64,000 nt of DNA from assembly GCA_003223215.1 (NCBI GenBank), contig QHYH01000087.1, forward strand, positions 62,001 through 126,000, written 5' to 3'. Each line of letters opens with the position of its first letter. Position 1 is the first letter of the stretch. The position numbers were made by a program, and so were the translations under genes. Under the pieces are notes generated by a model that had not been told where the DNA came from, did not search any database, and was given only the letters and a program-made list of their open reading frames with translations. Origin of the DNA: Acidobacteriota bacterium (lineage in GTDB: Bacteria; Acidobacteriota; Terriglobia; Acidiferrales; UBA7541). This document shows, one piece after another, positions 8,921 to 17,085 of this stretch.

Positions 8921-9751
8921 CTACTTCGGTTGAACTGCGGTCACTTGCACCAAGATGATGGCCCAATCGTCGACTTGAGGAACAAGGACCACGCTCATCC
9001 TGTGAATCCAGACCCGCTCCAGGCTAGCGAGGATTGCATTTTTCCACAGCACAATAACAACTAGCAGGTTGTTCGTGTCCGCGATGGTTTCTTCAATGAT
9101 GTACGTGGCATTCTTCTTTGTGTAAGGGGCAAAGAGGGTCTCAGATTCCCTAGAGATTTCCTCTCGATTCCATCGTTTTCCATAGACATCAACGAATTGC
9201 GCATCCTCTGCGAAAAAAGTCAGCAGTTCCTTCGCCTTATGCCATTTAAGCCCAGCAAGGAAAGTGTCCAACGTAGCTATCGCTCTCGTGTTTGATTTTG
9301 GCTGTACATTGGTCCTCTCAGCGCCCAGGATCTTTGCCATTTGCTCTCGAAGCATTGCCGGGTCGAGACCCCTTGCCTTAAGAATTTCGCTAACAAACGA
9401 ACGCTCTAGGCGCAACAAACCAAACAGTAGGTGCTCAGTCCCGACGTGGCGGTGTCTCAGTCTGTCGGCCTCTTCACCGGCCAGGTTCAGGACCTTCTTG
9501 GATTCCGATGTCAGAGGCACTTCCACGGAAGTCGAGATGCGTTCGCGTGATGTGATGTGCCTAGCGATTTCTGAACGAATTTCTTCTTCGGCGTTGACTT
9601 CACCTAGAAACCGCTTTGCAAGCGCTCTGTCCTCTCGTAGAAGCCCCAATAACAAATGTTCGGTCTCGATGTAGGGGCTGCCGTACTGACTCGCTTCGTA
9701 GCGCGCAAAGAAAACCACACGCCGTGCCTTCTCCGTGTAGCGTTCAAACAT
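8921..9751 (-). CDS. Clp_N repeat protein fused to a SnoaL/NTF2-like domain
   Basis: 276 residues. Residues 1-145 are the double Clp N-domain found at the front of ClpC/ClpA ATPases: MFERYTEKARRVVFFARYEA and YIETEHLLLGLLRED form the first half, and HVGTEHLLFGLLRLE the second. No AAA+ ATPase domain follows. Residues about 155-276 look like a SnoaL/NTF2-like fold (LDTFLAGLKWHKAKELLTFF; DVYGKRWNREEI), often a small-molecule binding domain or weak enzyme. In ClpC the N-domain binds adaptors and substrates such as phosphoarginine-marked proteins. A stand-alone copy could be an adaptor or decoy, which is inference. No clpP or clpC gene is nearby. Confidence 0.85.
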   Translation of the reverse strand: MFERYTEKARRVVFFARYEASQYGSPYIETEHLLLGLLREDRALAKRFLGEVNAEEEIRSEIARHITSRERISTSVEVPLTSESKKVLNLAGEEADRLRHRHVGTEHLLFGLLRLERSFVSEILKARGLDPAMLREQMAKILGAERTNVQPKSNTRAIATLDTFLAGLKWHKAKELLTFFAEDAQFVDVYGKRWNREEISRESETLFAPYTKKNATYIIEETIADTNNLLVVIVLWKNAILASLERVWIHRMSVVLVPQVDDWAIILVQVTAVQPK

Positions 9752-9855
9752 GAGATGGTCCAGAGGAAACTAGCCCATAGATAGGAATGTTACGGAAGGC
9801 CATCTGAGTCTTTCCAACCTCGCGCCAACTCCCTCGATGAGAAGGTTTTCGACTG

Positions 9856-10164
9856 CTATCCCTGACTAAGCGTACGTTCCGTGGGGGCGACGATGACTTC
9901 GTGCCCCAACATGGTTAACAGCCGACTGACCCAAGGAGAATGCGTTCCGGTCTCCAGGGCAATGCAACTCCAGGGCATTTTTTCAAATGCCCGCCTCATC
10001 GCTTCCGAGGTCGTCGGCAGTTTCTGCCGTAGGATGACTTCGCCCGCTTCCACCCTCTTCGACGATCCCTCGTCGTTCAACATCAATTCGCGGATTTTAG
10101 AAGAGTTTGACCCAGCTTTGACGAACTTTTCGTCTCGTGCCCCGTATAGCTCTCTATCGCTCAT
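9856..10164 (-). mobile_element. Truncated IS110-type transposase fragment
   Basis: On the minus strand about 100 residues resemble the N-terminal region of IS110-family (DEDD) transposases, in particular CIALETGTHSPWVSRLLTML followed by GHEVIVA. The family usually has about 340-400 residues; here the sequence stops at 9856 after APTERTLSQG, and the expected start with the first catalytic Asp (GIDL-type motif) is not recognisable. The element is therefore broken at both ends. It lies directly in front of the first permease gene, whose start is only 20 bp away, so the insertion may have replaced its native promoter. Confidence 0.7.
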
Positions 10165-10183
10165 CGCGCGAAAAGGGGTTTCG

Positions 10184-12622
10184 ATGGACACGGTTCGACA
10201 GGACGTTCGATTCGCTGTGCGCACGCTGGCAAAGAGCCCTGGTTTCGCCGTCGTAGCCGTGATCACGCTGGCGTTGGGCATCGGAGCTTCCACGGCGATC
10301 TTCAGCGTGATCGACAACGTGCTCATGGAGCCGTTCCCGTACCCCGATGCCGACCGCCTGATGTCCCTGCAAATCCACGACACGGAGCGCAATGAGCCGG
10401 GGGGCCGCGCCGGCTTTCAGGGGCCCGAATTCCTCGACTATGTCGAGCAGAATCACGCATTTGATCGGGTGATCGCGAACGACAACGAAGACGTTCTCTA
10501 CCGATCGGGCGGGGGGACGGAGCGTTTCAACGGGAACCTGGTGACGCCGGGGACGTTTGAGTTCCTGGGCATGCCGGCACTTTTGGGGCGCGTGATGCAG
10601 CCCGCCGACTACGAGCCGGGCGCACCGCCGGTCTTTGTCCTGCGCTACAAGGTCTGGGTCAACCGCTTCAGCGCAGACGCCAAGATACTCAATACCGCGT
10701 TCATCTTGAACGGCACGCCGCGCACGCTGATCGGCATCATGCCGCCTCGCTTCGCCTGGGGCGATGCGGACTTGTGGCTCCCCGAAAAGCCCAGCCGCGC
10801 GGAAGGACAGCTCCGCAGCGGGTTCCCAAAATATTGGTTCATGTTGGGTCACTTGAAGCGCGGGGTTTCCATTCGCGAAGCGCAATCTGACTTCACGGTC
10901 ATCGCCAACCGACTCGCGAAGGTGTATCCCAAGGACTACCCCAAACATTTCAACGTGCATCTCGAATCGCTGACCAATCTCGTGGTAGGACAATTTAAAA
11001 CGACCCTGTACATCGTGCTCGCAGCGGTTGGGCTGTTGCTGCTGATCGGCTGCGCCAATGTAGCCAATCTGCTTTTGGCCCGAGGCACGGCCCGTGAAAA
11101 AGAATTTGCCATACGCGCTGCCTTAGGAGCCGGCCGGTGGCGCGTGGTCCGTCAGCTCCTTGTGGAAAGCTTGCTGCTGGCGCTGGGAGGTGCGGTGCTG
11201 GGCGCGCTGCTCGCTTGGGGAGGGCTGAAGGCGCTCGTTGCGCTGATTCCCGCGCAGATCATCCCCGCGGAGGCGGTCATTCGCGTGAACACGCCGGTCT
11301 TGTTGTTCACATTGTGCGTCGCTGTACTCACGGCGCTCGTATTCGGCTTGGCGCCCGCGTTACAAGTGGCTCGCCGTGACCTGAACGACCCTCTCCGCGA
11401 CACGGGCAAAGGAACTGGCGGCAGTTCCACGCACGGCCGGTTGCGCAACGCGCTGGTGGTGATGGAAGTGGCGCTCTCGCTAACGCTTCTCGTTGGGGCC
11501 GGTCTGCTGATGCGCAGCTTCGTCGCGCTTCGCCAAGTGCATCTCGGCCTGCAGCCTGACCACGTGCTCGTGGCGCGGCTCCCCCTTCCCGAGGACCGCT
11601 ACAAAACCTCCGATCAAGTTGCCGGCTTCTATCGACCGTTGTTGCGGCGGCTTGCAGTCTTGCCCGGCGTGCTGGATGCCACAGAAACGAGCACCTTGCC
11701 TCCGTATGGTGGAATTCCCAGCGACATCGATGTCCCAGGCAAAACGCACGCGGAGAAGTGGGACGCGATTTTCCAGCTGTGCAGCGAAGGTTATTTCCCC
11801 ACGTTGAAAATCCAGCTTATCGACGGGCGGCCCTTCACCGAGGCGGAGGTGGAAGGCAAGCGCAAGCTCGCGGTCGTCAACCAGACCTTCGTGCACAAAT
11901 ATCTTGCAAGCGAAAATCCGCTCGGGCAACGTGTGCACATTGCCCAGCTTGAAACTCTGCCCGATAAATTGCCGGACGCGTGGTTTGAAGTCATCGGCGT
12001 GGTTGCAGATGTCAAAAACCGAGGTTTGCAGGAGCCAATCCAGCCGGAAATCTGGGTGCCGTACACCATGACCGGCACCGGCTATCGCGGCGTTTTGGTG
12101 CGCACCGGGAAAGAGCCGCTGTCGCTATTGAATGACGTGCGCCATGAAATTTGGGCCACAGACAGCAACGTGGCGCTCACCTTCACCGGAACGCTGGAAG
12201 GCTATATCAGCAAGTTTTCCTACGCTGGACCGCGCTTCGGTTTCTTCCTGATGACTATTTTCGGCTCCATAGGGTTGGTGCTGGTGACTATTGGTGTGTA
12301 CAGCGTGCTAGCATACACCACCGCGCGGCGCACGCACGAAATCGGCATCCGCATGGCGTTAGGCGCGGAGAAAGGCCACGTGCTGAAGCTGATCATTCGC
12401 ATGGGTGTGGGACTCGTGGCCATTGGCACAGTCATTGGCTTGATCGTCAGCCTATCGATAGCGCGCGTGATCGCCACGCAGTTATGGGGAGTGTCGGCGT
12501 ACGACCCGGCCACGCTGGTGTCTGTGGTCGCGTTGCTGCTCGTGACGGGCGCGGTGGCCTGTTGGATTCCAGCTCACCGTGCCACCAAGGTCGATCCGCT
12601 AGTCGCGCTGCGGTACGAGTAA
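10184..12622 (+). CDS. ADOP-type ABC transporter permease (MacB/FtsX superfamily), first copy
   Basis: 812 residues from the ATG at 10184, supported by AAAAGGGG five bases upstream. The 100 extra residues in the track ORF come from reading antisense through the IS110 fragment. The order of domains is a first membrane helix after DVRFAVRTLAKSPGFAV, a periplasmic MacB_PCD domain (about 40-260), an FtsX block with three helices (LLLLIGCANVANLLLARGTA), a second periplasmic domain and a second FtsX block (IGLVLVTIGVYSVLAYTTAR), ending HRATKVDPLVALRYE. The duplicated layout is that of the acidobacterial orphan permease group, which often lacks a cognate ATPase gene. No ATPase, PadR regulator or membrane fusion protein is adjacent here. 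The substrate is unknown. Confidence 0.92.
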   Translation: MDTVRQDVRFAVRTLAKSPGFAVVAVITLALGIGASTAIFSVIDNVLMEPFPYPDADRLMSLQIHDTERNEPGGRAGFQGPEFLDYVEQNHAFDRVIANDNEDVLYRSGGGTERFNGNLVTPGTFEFLGMPALLGRVMQPADYEPGAPPVFVLRYKVWVNRFSADAKILNTAFILNGTPRTLIGIMPPRFAWGDADLWLPEKPSRAEGQLRSGFPKYWFMLGHLKRGVSIREAQSDFTVIANRLAKVYPKDYPKHFNVHLESLTNLVVGQFKTTLYIVLAAVGLLLLIGCANVANLLLARGTAREKEFAIRAALGAGRWRVVRQLLVESLLLALGGAVLGALLAWGGLKALVALIPAQIIPAEAVIRVNTPVLLFTLCVAVLTALVFGLAPALQVARRDLNDPLRDTGKGTGGSSTHGRLRNALVVMEVALSLTLLVGAGLLMRSFVALRQVHLGLQPDHVLVARLPLPEDRYKTSDQVAGFYRPLLRRLAVLPGVLDATETSTLPPYGGIPSDIDVPGKTHAEKWDAIFQLCSEGYFPTLKIQLIDGRPFTEAEVEGKRKLAVVNQTFVHKYLASENPLGQRVHIAQLETLPDKLPDAWFEVIGVVADVKNRGLQEPIQPEIWVPYTMTGTGYRGVLVRTGKEPLSLLNDVRHEIWATDSNVALTFTGTLEGYISKFSYAGPRFGFFLMTIFGSIGLVLVTIGVYSVLAYTTARRTHEIGIRMALGAEKGHVLKLIIRMGVGLVAIGTVIGLIVSLSIARVIATQLWGVSAYDPATLVSVVALLLVTGAVACWIPAHRATKVDPLVALRYE

Positions 12623-12718
12623 CTCATGGCTCTCGGAGAGCCACAACGAAGGATGAAAATGGACCCAGGCACCTATGCTTTGTTTTCAACGCGATAGGCA
12701 GCTATTTTCATAGGAGTA
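12616..12718. repeat. Palindromic intergenic element, copy 1
   Basis: Starts at the stop codon of the first permease. It shares with copy 2 the conserved block ATGGCTCTCGGAGAGCCACA, then ACGAAGGATGAAAAT, and the closing block GCTATTTTCATAGGAGT. GGCTCTC/GAGAGCC is a small hairpin, and ATGAAAAT pairs with ATTTTCAT over a variable centre. It is placed as a transcript-end structure or a REP/MITE-like unit. Confidence 0.7.
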
Positions 12719-13051
12719 AATAGAAGATCGCGTACACCAGTTCCTGGTAACGAGCTTCCCGGCAACTTGGGTACTCGTCGATACTTGTACGATTTGAAGG
12801 CACTCGTGTTCATTTCTCTCCAAGACGCCATACAGTGGGTTCTTGATTTGAGTAGATTGCTGCATGCCTACAAAAATTAAGTCGCAACGAAGGCCTGCCG
12901 CGAGATATCTAGCAAACTTAGGCGACACCTCCTAACCCCGGGATCAACTCATTCGTCAAAACGGAGACAATTGAGGAACCTGGCGAGGCCCTGCAACGCT
13001 CTCGAACAGATTCCAGAAGCGGTTCCAGAAGGCTATTCACAAGGTGGAGAG
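12719..13051. other. Spacer between the two permease genes, no gene seen
   Basis: About 330 bp without a supported ORF. The last 80 bp are an open extension of the second permease ORF, but the ribosome binding site AAGGTGGAG argues for the start at 13052. No clear promoter was found. Confidence 0.35.
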
Positions 13052-15487
13052 ATGCTGCGAGACGTGCGATTCGGACTTCGGATTCTACTAAAACAACCGA
13101 GCTTTAGCCTGATTGCGATGCTAACCCTGGCGCTGGGAATTGGAGCCACCTCGGCGGTCTTGAGCCTGATTCAGGGCGTGCTTCTAACACCGCCGCCCTA
13201 CCGGCGACCACAGCAGCTGGTGCTCGTCACGACCGCACGAACAGACGGCCAAAAAATGGACAGCCCGCGCGGCTGGCCAGCCCAGCAATGGATGGAATGG
13301 CAAAAAGAAGCGAAAGCCTTTCAAGGAATTGCCGCTTACGACTGGACCTTCAATTTTCTGATCCGCAACGATGGCAGCCAATCTATGCAGGGCATGTGGG
13401 TCACGAACGACTATTTGCCCGTCATGGGACTGAAAGCAGTTGTGGGGCGAGGCTTCGAGGAGTCAGATTTTGGGCAAGGGCCGGTGAAGGTAGTCCTCTT
13501 GGGGTACGAGTTTTGGCAGCGCGCGTTCAACGGCGATCGGCAAATTATCGGCAAGACAGTGCGCATCAGCCGATGGGATATACCGCCTACGGTGATCGGC
13601 GTGATGCAGCCGGGAGTGCGCTTTCTGCCTTCGCCGGGGGCGGCCAAGGAGCCGAATTACGACGTCAATGCGACGGTCGATTTTTGGATACCCGCGGCGC
13701 CGGACCCGAAGTATCTCAAGGACCCATATTGGAATCTGGTGGCGCGACTACGGGATGGAACGACCGAACGGCAGGGACAGCAGGAACTGGCCCTCTTTGC
13801 CGCGCGAGAGGCACAGTCGGAGAAGGACTTTGCAGGGTTTACGCCGCAGCTCGCATCCGTGACCGAGGAAATGAATCAAGATGGCCGGAGGATTTTGCTT
13901 CCGTTGTTGGGAGCAGCGACACTGGTTTTGTTGATCGGTTGCGGAAACGCGGCAGCGCTGCTGCTGGTGCGTGGACTGCAACGCCAGCAGGAGTACGCGG
14001 TGCGCAGCGCGATCGGGATGGGGCGCATCGCTCTTTTGCGACAGGTCTCGACCGAAAGCCTATTGCTGGCCTTGATGGGCGGAGCAGTTGGAGTGGGGCT
14101 GGCCTTCGGCGTCGTGAAGTTATTCAAGCTGATTGCCGGACACGCTATTCCGCGGCTGGATGGCGTGACGGCTGGGTGGGCAGTGCTGGGCTGGGGATTG
14201 GGCGCTGCGGTGCTGGCTTCGGTTTTTGCAGGAGCTTTTCCAGCATTGCGGGCTTTCCGGTTGGATCCGATGGAGGTGCTGAAGAATGCCGGGCCGAAAG
14301 GGACGGCAGGAATCGGCGAGCGGCGGCTGCTGCGCGGAGTCACGATGGTGCAGATGGCACTGACGCTAGCGCTGCTGGTAGGCGCCGGGCTGTTGATTCG
14401 CACGATGGTGAATATTGCGAGGGTCCCGTCAGGCTACAACACTGGACACATTTTGACCATGAGCGTCACAGAAGTGCAGAACCGGTCGACTTGGGGTAGC
14501 TTTCATCGGCAGGCTTTAGAGCGAGTTGCTGCGCTTCCGGGTGTACAGAACGCGGCGTTTGCTTGGGGAGTCCCGTTGACAGGCAACAATTGGCCGGCGA
14601 CTTTGGAAATCGAAGGACAGCCTCCGGCGATGAGGGAGAGCGACAAGACGGCTGTGCCCCTGCGCGCCGTCACGCCCGATTATTTCAAATTGATGGGCAT
14701 GGCGTTGATTGAGGGTCGGGAATTTCGCTCGACGGATGATGATAAATCGCCGAAAGTGGCGATCGTGAACCAGGCGTTCGCGGACCGTTACTTTTCGCAT
14801 GAGAAAGCGATCGGGCGGAAGCTCTGGATGAACGGTCGGAATAAGCCCGGCATGGAGATTATCGGCGAAATCTCCAACAGCCGCACCGATGACCTCACAC
14901 AAGAAGCGTCGCCGGAGATTTATCTGCCGCTATGGCAGGCGACCGCGTTTTCCAAGCATCTAGTGGTGCGAACGACGGCGGACCCACGCGCCGTGGTGAT
15001 TGCGGTGGAACGCGAACTGCACGCCATTGACCCAACGGCCGCTATCGAAAACGTGAAGACCCTGGAGCAGATTCGCGATGATTCGCTGGCGTCCCGCAGC
15101 TTTGCGATGCAGCTTCTCATGGGGTTTTCGCTTGTGGGAGGCGCCCTGACGCTCGTGGGGGTTTACGGTGTGCTTTCACTGTCGGTCGCTTCAAGGAGAC
15201 GGGAGTTGGCCATTCGCAGCGCGCTTGGCGCTAAGCAAAAGGACATTCGCAAACTGATCTTCGGCGAGGGACTTCAATTGATTTCGAGAGGTGTGCTCGC
15301 CGGAGTTGCGCTGGCGATTGCTTTGTCGCGCGTGCTTAGGTCCTTCTTGTTCGAGGTGCAACCCAACGATCCTGCCACGTTGATCGTTGTTGGAGTGCTG
15401 TTCGTGGTAGTCGCGCTACTCGCCTGTTGGGTACCGGTTCGCCGGGCAGCAAGGGTCGATCCGCTGGAGGCGTTAAGATACGAGTAA
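13052..15487 (+). CDS. ADOP-type ABC transporter permease (MacB/FtsX superfamily), second copy
   Basis: 811 residues from the ATG at 13052, which has AAGGTGGAG five bases upstream; the track start at 12971 lacks such a site. The layout is the same as the first copy: DVRFGLRILLKQPSFSLIAM helix, MacB_PCD domain, FtsX helices (LVLLIGCGNAAALLLVRGLQ), a second periplasmic domain and a second FtsX block, ending RRAARVDPLEALRYE. The two proteins are clearly paralogous but far from identical, so the duplication is old. Like its neighbour it has no ATPase gene beside it. Proteins of this group are thought to act in export or lipoprotein/peptide transport at the inner membrane, but no substrate can be read from the sequence. 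Confidence 0.92.
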   Translation: MLRDVRFGLRILLKQPSFSLIAMLTLALGIGATSAVLSLIQGVLLTPPPYRRPQQLVLVTTARTDGQKMDSPRGWPAQQWMEWQKEAKAFQGIAAYDWTFNFLIRNDGSQSMQGMWVTNDYLPVMGLKAVVGRGFEESDFGQGPVKVVLLGYEFWQRAFNGDRQIIGKTVRISRWDIPPTVIGVMQPGVRFLPSPGAAKEPNYDVNATVDFWIPAAPDPKYLKDPYWNLVARLRDGTTERQGQQELALFAAREAQSEKDFAGFTPQLASVTEEMNQDGRRILLPLLGAATLVLLIGCGNAAALLLVRGLQRQQEYAVRSAIGMGRIALLRQVSTESLLLALMGGAVGVGLAFGVVKLFKLIAGHAIPRLDGVTAGWAVLGWGLGAAVLASVFAGAFPALRAFRLDPMEVLKNAGPKGTAGIGERRLLRGVTMVQMALTLALLVGAGLLIRTMVNIARVPSGYNTGHILTMSVTEVQNRSTWGSFHRQALERVAALPGVQNAAFAWGVPLTGNNWPATLEIEGQPPAMRESDKTAVPLRAVTPDYFKLMGMALIEGREFRSTDDDKSPKVAIVNQAFADRYFSHEKAIGRKLWMNGRNKPGMEIIGEISNSRTDDLTQEASPEIYLPLWQATAFSKHLVVRTTADPRAVVIAVERELHAIDPTAAIENVKTLEQIRDDSLASRSFAMQLLMGFSLVGGALTLVGVYGVLSLSVASRRRELAIRSALGAKQKDIRKLIFGEGLQLISRGVLAGVALAIALSRVLRSFLFEVQPNDPATLIVVGVLFVVVALLACWVPVRRAARVDPLEALRYE

Positions 15488-15583
15488 CCCATGGCTCTCG
15501 GAGAGCCACAACGAAGGATGAAAATAGCCGCTCACTGTTGAGCCAATCTTTTCAATGAGATACGCGGCTATTTTCATAGGAGT
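15481..15583. repeat. Palindromic intergenic element, copy 2
   Basis: Begins at the end of the second permease gene exactly as copy 1 does. Here the long inverted repeat is perfect: ATGAAAATAGCCGC (15518-15531) pairs with GCGGCTATTTTCAT (15563-15576). The GGCTCTCGGAGAGCC hairpin precedes it. The loop sequence differs from copy 1. Confidence 0.75.
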
Positions 15584-15719
15584 GAAGTCGTGCCGTTACC
15601 CTCCAAATTTCTTTGACGCGCTCCGGGTCCTGGTGGATCAGAGATCAACCAGGGGAACATTCGGGATGAGGGATTGCACCGTGGAGCGCACGACGCCCAG
15701 CGCTTTTCCCGGGTCGCTG

Positions 15720-15773
15720 TTTGTTCGCACGCAAAGAGCGCGCGTCGATCCCATGGTCGCGTTACGTTATGAA
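15720..15773 (+). pseudogene. Tail of a decayed third ADOP permease
   Basis: In the ORF 15555-15863 the segment RARVDPMVALRYE matches the last residues of both permeases upstream (RAARVDPLEALRYE and ATKVDPLVALRYE). The stop codon that should follow is lost and the frame runs on. No other part of a permease is recognisable in the 130 bp before it, so only the 3' end of a third tandem copy survives. Confidence 0.55.
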
Positions 15774-15913
15774 TCGAGGCTCAAGATGAGAGCCAACCTA
15801 TTGCAAGGCTTCATTTCCTTAGTAACTCTTCGTAAACGCCGAAACCGGAGAGGTTCGTACTAAGCTTCCTATGTCCGGTTAGCGTCCGAGTCCACGCCGG
15901 TTAAAATTGGAAA

Positions 15914-16342
15914 CTAATAACAGGACTTAAGGCAGAGGTTACAGTCGCAACGTGCCGTTCTGTCAGACCTACCCAGTTCTACCAATGGGTACAAGTGGCG
16001 CTGACTTCCTGCTTCACTGAGGCAGGTTTTCACGCGAGCCTTGCGGTCCGCGCCAGAGCCTTCGTCTCCGCAGGTGTTAATTCGGGCGCAACTCGCCCTG
16101 TCGAGTGCGTACTGACGTAGATTCGTCGCCCCGTTGGTCTCCCGGTCGTGGACGGCATCACACTGGCAGGTGCACTCTCGGGCTGACAGCGGGAGGTCTT
16201 CCACCACGCGACCGCACACCGAGCACATCTTGCTCCTCAGGAGCCAGCGACCGGCTATTACGAGCTCCGCGCCGTTCAACTTCGCTTTGTACTCCAACTG
16301 CGATCTTCCGGGCCAGCTTCCGGTGTCACGAACAATACGCAC
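15914..16342 (-). mobile_element. TnpB (IS200/IS605 accessory nuclease) C-terminal remnant
   Basis: The minus-strand ORF carries the end of the RuvC/zinc-ribbon part of TnpB: LEYKAKLNGAELVIAGRWLL, then CSVCG, then AVHDRETNGATNLRQYALDR. TnpB proteins are about 370-400 residues; only about 140 remain and the N-terminal half is missing. The Asp of the usual HDRDxNAA motif (third RuvC catalytic residue) is Glu here, and the second Cys pair (CTCQC) is rearranged. It is therefore not an active guide-RNA nuclease. No tnpA and no clear transposon ends were found. Confidence 0.8.
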
Positions 16343-16579
16343 GAGTTGGGACGAGTTCAGAACTTAGTCATCGAAACGAAAACTGGACAACACCTTGAAT
16401 GGAAGGGACGGCGCGCGTCGTTTAAGGCGCGGGGCATGGCCTCTTCGATTGGAAGCCACAAGCTTTACAAGAAACTTACAAGATGCTTGCGCTTCCGCAT
16501 CGAAACCGATGGAGAGTGCCTGCAACGTAGGGGAAAGGTCGCCGGCCTCCCCGCACGGCGAGCCACGCGAGGAGCAGGC

Positions 16580-16720
16580 ATGAATACTCTCTTTCAGGCA
16601 GAGGAATCTTCTTTGAGTAAAAGCAAGAAAGTCGCCATTGCAATTGTCGCTTTGGCGTTCTTAGGCTTCGCCGTGTGGGGGGGCGTTGAGATGGCTTGGC
16701 GTCTCGCCTCTGGCCGCTAA
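16580..16720 (+). CDS. Small single-span membrane protein
   Basis: 46 residues from the ATG at 16580, with GAGGAG six bases upstream. The track shows it only as the end of a longer ORF (16346-16720). The product has a short hydrophilic N-terminus, a Ser/Lys-rich KSKK boundary, one transmembrane helix (VAIAIVALAFLGFAVWGGV) and a short tail. The family is unknown. The good ribosome binding site and single clean helix make it a credible gene. Confidence 0.5.
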   Translation: MNTLFQAEESSLSKSKKVAIAIVALAFLGFAVWGGVEMAWRLASGR

Positions 16721-17085
16721 GGGGGATGCACTTCCACGCCCGAAGTTGTGCCATTGGCGCCGTTCTCGCTCGCAAATTCGCCTTGTCGCGTGTTTACCCA
16801 ACAGTTCTCATCTTCGGAGGGGTGCGCTCTGCTCGCGCCAAGCTGCCCAGGGCGATGGTGCTTAGTTTCCGCGATTATGTACGGCTTGCAGCTCTAAAGC
16901 CCGAGGCTCTCACGAATCATTGGCGAAGAGTCGAAGGCGAAGGGGACGGATGCTCTCACCTCGCAGCAAATGGACGGCACCATTAGCGCTGCGACAAGAA
17001 CACCAGGCGCAGATAATTTTCGCTTCGACTCGTCGTTGAAACGAGGATGGTGGTGTCGGGGGTGCTTAACCTTCGATCGGTGACG
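16721..17085. other. Region without a supported gene
   Basis: About 365 bp between the small membrane protein and the convergent GH39-like gene. The track ORF 16696-16986 has no domain and no ribosome binding site. No terminator hairpin was identified. Confidence 0.3.

Noticed and set aside
9881-10183. 100-residue N-terminal extension of the first permease in the ORF track
   Set aside because: It is the antisense of the IS110 fragment; the ATG at 10184 has a good ribosome binding site and matches the family start.
15555-15863. 102-residue plus-strand ORF as an intact gene
   Set aside because: Only the permease tail inside it is recognisable; the remainder has no protein-like pattern and the start lies in the palindromic element.
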